A stretch of DNA of 64,000 nucleotides, taken from positions 3,472,001 through 3,536,000 of the forward strand of contig NZ_CP097263.1 of assembly GCF_028622115.1 (NCBI RefSeq). Direction: 5' to 3'. Position numbers and translations under genes: made by a program. Source of the stretch: Kutzneria chonburiensis (GTDB lineage: Bacteria; Actinomycetota; Actinomycetes; Mycobacteriales; Pseudonocardiaceae). Every line of letters starts with the position of its first letter. Within the stretch, counting starts at the first letter, position 1. Positions 60,348 to 64,000 of the stretch are shown here, in pieces. The notes under the pieces are model-generated. The model made no database searches and was not told the DNA's origin. It was given only the letters and a program-made list of their open reading frames with translations.

Positions 60348-61868
60348 GTGCCACGACGACTACTGTCCATCGCCGGGATCGTCTGCCTGGTGGTGGCCTG
60401 CCTGACGGCCATCGGCGCGAACACGGCGCAAGCGGCCACGTCGCTGCCGTGCGACATATACGGCTCGGCCGGCACGCCGTGCGTGGGGGCGCACAGCACG
60501 GTCCGGGCCCTGTACGCGAACTACAACGGACCGCTGTACCAGGTGAAGCGCGCGGACGGCGCGCTGGCCGACATCGGCCTGCTCGCGCCGGGCGGCATCG
60601 CCAACGCGGCGGCGCAGGATTCCTTCTGTGCCAACACGACGTGCATCATCAACGAGATCTTCGACCAGTCGCCGCGGCACAACGACCTGACCGTCGAAGG
60701 TGAGGGTGGCGCGGGTCGGGCGGACGTCGGGGCGCCGGCGGACGCGCTGCCGGTGAGCATCGGCGGCCACACGGCGTACGGCCTGGAGATCTCCGCGGGC
60801 ATGGGCTACCGCGACAACACGACCAGCGGCGTCGCGGTGAACGGCCAGCCGGAAGGCATGTACATGGTCGCATCGGCCACGCACGTCAACGGCGGCTGCT
60901 GCTTCGACTACGGCAACGCGGAAACCAACAACCAGGACACCGGAAACGGCCACATGGACGCGGTCTACCTGGGCCTGCGCTGCGAATTCGGCGGCTGCAA
61001 CGGATCCGGCGGCCCGTGGGTGGAGGCCGACCTGGAGAACGGCCTGTACCAGTCGAACACCGGCACGAACGTGAACGACGCCGGCCCGGGCCTGATCCCC
61101 TTCGTCACGGCGATGCTGTCCAACAACGGACAGGACCACTTCGCCCTCAAACGCGGCAACGCCCAGACCGGCGGCCTGACGACCACGTACTCGGGCTCCG
61201 AACCGACGGTCAAGAGCGGCTACTCCCCCATGCACCAGGAGGGCGCGATCGTCCTCGGCACGGGCGGCGACAACAGCAACGCCGATGTCGGCTCGTTCTT
61301 CGAGGGCGTGATGACGGCCGGCGTGCCGAGCAACGCGGCCGACAGCGCCGTGCAGGCCAACATCGTGTCCGTCGGCTACGGCGGCTCGAACGGCGTGCCG
61401 GGCGGGCAGCTCACGCCGGGCTCGTCCGTCTCTTTAAGGGCCACCACGGCCTGCTGCACCACCCGCTACCTTCGGCACAGTAACGGTGAAGCCGTTACTT
61501 CGGTGATCAGCACGGCACTGGACAAGGCCGATGCCACCTGGATCGTCCGACGGGGCCTGGCCAACCAGTCCTGCCTGTCCTTCGAGTCGAAGAACTATCC
61601 CGGCGACTACTTACGGCATGCCAACTACATCGTGCACCGGCAGCCGTTCGACGGCAGCGATCTCATGCGGCAGGACGCCACGTTCTGCCCGGCCCCCGGC
61701 AACTCCGGGTCCTTCACGTCATTCCAGTCGAACAACTACCCCGGCTACTACATCCGGCACTACAACGCCACCGTCTACATCGCCCACAACGGCGGCGCGA
61801 ATCCGTGGGACACCACGAACCTCTGGGCCGAGGACACCACCTGGGAGGTCACCGCGCCCTGGGCGTGA
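60348..61868 (+). CDS. Secreted GH54 alpha-L-arabinofuranosidase with CBM42
   Basis: 506 residues from a GTG at 60348 (GGGAG upstream). Signal peptide about 1-30. The GH54 jelly-roll (about 32-365) begins LPCDIYGSAGTPCVGAHSTV and contains GGCCFDYGNAETN, its typical Cys-rich site. The CBM42 (AbfB) arabinose-binding domain follows (about 375-505), with the repeated RYLRHSNG, DYLRHANY and YYIRHYNA. Releases arabinose from hemicellulose side chains. Probably under the LacI regulator via the operator upstream. Confidence 0.94.
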   Translation: MPRRLLSIAGIVCLVVACLTAIGANTAQAATSLPCDIYGSAGTPCVGAHSTVRALYANYNGPLYQVKRADGALADIGLLAPGGIANAAAQDSFCANTTCIINEIFDQSPRHNDLTVEGEGGAGRADVGAPADALPVSIGGHTAYGLEISAGMGYRDNTTSGVAVNGQPEGMYMVASATHVNGGCCFDYGNAETNNQDTGNGHMDAVYLGLRCEFGGCNGSGGPWVEADLENGLYQSNTGTNVNDAGPGLIPFVTAMLSNNGQDHFALKRGNAQTGGLTTTYSGSEPTVKSGYSPMHQEGAIVLGTGGDNSNADVGSFFEGVMTAGVPSNAADSAVQANIVSVGYGGSNGVPGGQLTPGSSVSLRATTACCTTRYLRHSNGEAVTSVISTALDKADATWIVRRGLANQSCLSFESKNYPGDYLRHANYIVHRQPFDGSDLMRQDATFCPAPGNSGSFTSFQSNNYPGYYIRHYNATVYIAHNGGANPWDTTNLWAEDTTWEVTAPWA

Positions 61869-61874
61869 CGGTGT

Positions 61875-61907
61875 GGTCCCGGCCGGCTCTGGGGGCCGGC
61901 CGGGACC
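61875..61907. terminator. Bidirectional terminator hairpin
   Basis: GGTCCCGGCCGGC (61875-61887) pairs perfectly with 61895-61907 around a 7-base loop. It lies between two convergent genes and could stop both. Confidence 0.8.
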
Positions 61908-61914
61908 GCGCCGG

Positions 61915-63294
61915 TCAGGGCGCCTTGGGGCCGACGTCAGCCGTGGTCAGCGGCCGCGCCGGGGCCGAGGCGTTGTACTGGTCCGCGCCGACGTCCTTGG
62001 CCGACGGCCGGGTCTGCTTGTCGATGTCCAGCGTCACCTGCGGGTACGAGCCCGTCGCCGCGCCGATGGCCGGGCTGTTCGCGCTGGGGCGCAACAGGTT
62101 GTGCGCGTCCCGCACCAGCTTCGGGTCCACGGTTCGGTACGCCCCCGATGGCAGCGAGCCGGCACCGGAGCCGAACAGGATGTTGCCGGTGAAGTGCAGC
62201 GACGTGCCGGTGCCCTTGGCCGCCGCCGGCCCGTGCCCGAGCAGGATGTTGTCGGCCAGGGTGTCGTCCAGCGGCGCGTACTTCTTGCTGCTCTCGTACC
62301 AGATCAGCGAGTCGCTGCCGGACAGCGTGTTGAAGGCGACCAGGCAATGGTCGGAGGACTCGTGGTCGGTGCCGTTGGTGGTGTCGTCGCGCACCTCGCC
62401 GCCGCCGAACTCCATGGCCGGCCCGGAGGTGTCCTCGACCAGGTTGTCGACGATCACGTGGTTGTTGCCGAAGAACCGGATGCCGGTGCTGCCGCCGATC
62501 AGGATGTTGCCCTCGACCCGCGTGTTCCAGCCGTGCCGCAGGGACAGCGTGCCCCTGCTGTTGACGATGGTGTTGTACTGCACCACGTTGTTCGAGGACT
62601 TCACCGAGATCGCCTCGGAGTCGCCGTCGGCCTTGTCGAACAGGTTGTCCTCGATGAGCCCGTCGGCCTCGGCGTGCTGACGGCCGGAGAGGCCGAAGCG
62701 GATGGACTCGCCGCCGTTGGCCCCGTGGTACTGGTGGTTGTAGAAGTAGTTGTGGTGCACGTGGACCCGCTTGGCCATGTCGTGCGCGCCCGGCCCGACC
62801 ACCTGGAGGTACACGCCCTGGGCGGTCCGATTGGAAAAGGTGTTGTGGTCGACCTCGGTGTCGTCGGCCTGCACGGTCAGGTCCGCGCCGCCTTTGTTGC
62901 CGTCGAACGTGTTCCGCGTGACCCGGTTGGCCTTCGCGTCCCCCGGCACGGTCAGGCCGCCGCCGTCGGCGAACACAAACCCTTGCACCACAACGTGTGA
63001 CGCGCCGGTCAGGTCGAAACCGCCGCTGCCGGTGAACCGCACTCCGCCCACCGACGCCGCCATGATGGTGATCGGCGCCTGCGAGGTGCCCGACCGGCTG
63101 ACCCGGATCAGCACGTTGTCATACGTGCCAGGGCCGACGACCACGCGATCCCCGGGCTCCGCCCGGGCCAGCACGGCCGACAGTTCGGACGGTGAGGACA
63201 CGACCAGCGCCTTCGCGCCGGCCAGCTGCGTGCCGCCTACGGCCAGCAATCCGGCCAGCCCGACGGCGATCGCCAGTTTTCGAGTATGCCTCAT
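61915..63294 (-). CDS. Secreted right-handed beta-helix polysaccharide lyase (PL6-like)
   Basis: 459 residues with a signal peptide (about 1-27). The rest is a parallel beta-helix with repeated xNxI and NxF/NxI turns. The start of the mature part resembles PL6 lyases (chondroitinase B/alginate lyase type): DRVVVGPGTYDNVLIRVSRSG, then HHNYFYNHQYHGANGGESIRFG. Candidate catalytic Lys/Arg sit in that region. The substrate cannot be told; acts outside the cell on uronate-rich polysaccharides. Confidence 0.88.
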   Translation of the reverse strand: MRHTRKLAIAVGLAGLLAVGGTQLAGAKALVVSSPSELSAVLARAEPGDRVVVGPGTYDNVLIRVSRSGTSQAPITIMAASVGGVRFTGSGGFDLTGASHVVVQGFVFADGGGLTVPGDAKANRVTRNTFDGNKGGADLTVQADDTEVDHNTFSNRTAQGVYLQVVGPGAHDMAKRVHVHHNYFYNHQYHGANGGESIRFGLSGRQHAEADGLIEDNLFDKADGDSEAISVKSSNNVVQYNTIVNSRGTLSLRHGWNTRVEGNILIGGSTGIRFFGNNHVIVDNLVEDTSGPAMEFGGGEVRDDTTNGTDHESSDHCLVAFNTLSGSDSLIWYESSKKYAPLDDTLADNILLGHGPAAAKGTGTSLHFTGNILFGSGAGSLPSGAYRTVDPKLVRDAHNLLRPSANSPAIGAATGSYPQVTLDIDKQTRPSAKDVGADQYNASAPARPLTTADVGPKAP

Positions 63295-63414
63295 CTACGC
63301 GCTCCTGGTTCGGTTGCAGGGTAACCGGACGGCCGGCGCGCGGCGGTGAGGCCAGGGAACCACCAGAGGTCGGATGAGTCAAGCCATGATCGGCCGAGCC
63401 GATCGCGGCATCAA

Positions 63415-63660
63415 TCACCGCAAGGCTTGCAGCGTCTCGCCCGTGCGGTAGAGCTCGATCAGCAGCGGGCGCAGGCTGAGGCCGGCCGGGGTGAGGCTGT
63501 ATTCGGTCCGCGCCGGGAATCCGCCACGGCGCCGGCGGCGCCGCAGGCCCTGCCGCTCAAGGCCGGTCAGGCGTTCGGTCAGAACCTTGTCGCTCAGGGT
63601 CGGCAAACCCGCCGCCAGCTCCGTGAACGAGCGCGGCCCGTGCATCAGATCCCGCAGCAC
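63415..63660 (-). pseudogene. N-terminally truncated HxlR-family regulator
   Basis: 81 codons from a GTG at 63660: the winged helix is clear (GPRSFTELAAGLPTLSDKVLTERL, RTEYSLTPAGLSLRPLL), but the first helix of HxlR proteins is incomplete. Just upstream the same frame reads ALAAISGRWATLVLRD, which is real HxlR sequence, then hits a stop (TAG) near 63713 before any start. So the gene lost its beginning by rearrangement with a SnoaL-like gene. It could still make a short protein, but normal DNA binding is doubtful. Confidence 0.75.
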
Positions 63661-63694
63661 GAGCGTCGCCCACCGACCGCTGATCGCCGCGAGC

Positions 63695-63850
63695 GCCGCC
63701 GTCGAGGCCGTCTACGAGCCCGACGGCCTCCTCGTGCCCACCCCCGGCGCGCCCGTCCAGGTCGAAGGCACCGCCACCGACGTTGCCCGCCGCGGCCCCG
63801 ACGGCTGCTGGCGCTACGTCATCGACAACGCCCTAGGCACCAGCACCTGA
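63695..63850 (+). pseudogene. Remnant of a SnoaL/ketosteroid-isomerase-like gene
   Basis: Reads AAVEAVYEPDGLLVPTPGAP then directly VEGTATDVARRGPDGCWRYV and a stop. In intact family members these two parts are separated by a block of about 60 residues, so there is an internal deletion as well as a missing 5' end. It abuts the truncated HxlR gene, which reads in the opposite direction. Confidence 0.7.
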
Positions 63851-63870
63851 CTTGTGTTTACTGAAGTCAG
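63847..63870. promoter_or_regulatory. Inverted repeat upstream of MFS gene
   Basis: CTGACTT and AAGTCAG with a 10-base spacer, containing a near-palindrome TTACTGAAGTCA. HxlR-type operators often have this form. It lies 18 bases before the MFS start. Confidence 0.45.
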
Positions 63871-63887
63871 CCCGTACCGTGCTGGCT

Positions 63888-64000
63888 ATGGTAAGCACTA
63901 GCCAGGTGGAGAGACGGGTCGGCCGGACGCTGCTCGTGCTGAGCGGGGCGCCGTTTCTGGCCGGCCTGGACCTGTTCGTGGTGAACGTGGCGTTCACGGC
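63888..64000 (+). CDS. MFS transporter (start only; continues beyond window)
   Basis: ATG at 63888; the first ~37 residues are visible. After a short charged start comes the first membrane helix LLVLSGAPFLAGLDLFVVNV with the LDxFVVNVA pattern seen in DHA2 (EmrB/QacA) multidrug exporters. A GTG at 63905 is another possible start. An HxlR-like regulator remnant sits on the other side of the dyad, a usual pairing for drug exporters. Confidence 0.8.
   Translation, partial: MVSTSQVERRVGRTLLVLSGAPFLAGLDLFVVNVAFT

Overview
This window is very GC-rich, densely packed DNA. It has many GTG starts, ATGA/GTGA start-stop overlaps, and a mix of two-component systems, LuxR, TetR, HxlR, LacI and Lrp regulators, membrane-anchored STAND ATPases, a Ser/Thr kinase and secreted carbohydrate-active enzymes. 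That profile fits the chromosome of a filamentous actinomycete. A member of the Pseudonocardiaceae, for example a Kutzneria-like organism, is my guess; the sequence alone does not fix the genus. I saw no rRNA or tRNA gene, no CRISPR array and no complete insertion sequence.

Layout. (1) 1-7.9 kb, minus strand: one end of a contractile injection system (phage-tail-like) operon. It reads small protein, sheath, tube, gp26-like chaperone, Pro-rich protein, DUF4255 terminator-like protein, then an AAA+ ATPase cut by the window edge. An atypical LuxR-type regulator with its own palindrome lies upstream. (2) 8-13.8 kb: a TetR/MMPL exporter pair, an M20 peptidase divergent from an Lrp regulator, and an HxlR regulator. 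(3) 14-18 kb: a secreted metallophosphoesterase, a frameshifted MFS transporter and a secreted beta-propeller protein, arranged as an operon. (4) 18-26 kb: aldo/keto reductases, a His-rich PHP-domain protein, a response regulator/kinase pair, a rearranged scar with a long inverted repeat, OsmC and PEBP proteins. (5) 26-34 kb: Ser/Thr kinase, Xaa-Pro dipeptidyl peptidase, and a large XRE-STAND-WD40 protein. (6) 34.3-38 kb: three secreted proteins, two of which carry the same propeller joined to two different peptidoglycan-cleaving domains in opposite order. (7) 38-48 kb: lipid and hydrolase genes, two blocks of tandem repeats, a glycosyltransferase, a second two-component system, a TAP-type hydrolase and a decayed decarboxylase. 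(8) 48-58.5 kb: GH30 glycosidase, a TetR/monooxygenase pair with two operators, and three STAND regulators, one coupled to a DUF4913 protein. (9) 58.8-64 kb: a LacI regulator, a GH54 arabinofuranosidase with a LacI-type operator, a PL6-like lyase, a truncated HxlR gene abutting a SnoaL-like remnant, and the start of an MFS gene.

The most interesting parts are the injection-system operon with its pseudo-receiver regulator, the propeller/cell-wall-hydrolase trio at 34.3-38.0 kb, the STAND/DUF4913 pair at 55.9-58.5 kb, and several places where genes have been broken and rejoined (16.1, 23.0, 47.6-48.1 and 63.7 kb).
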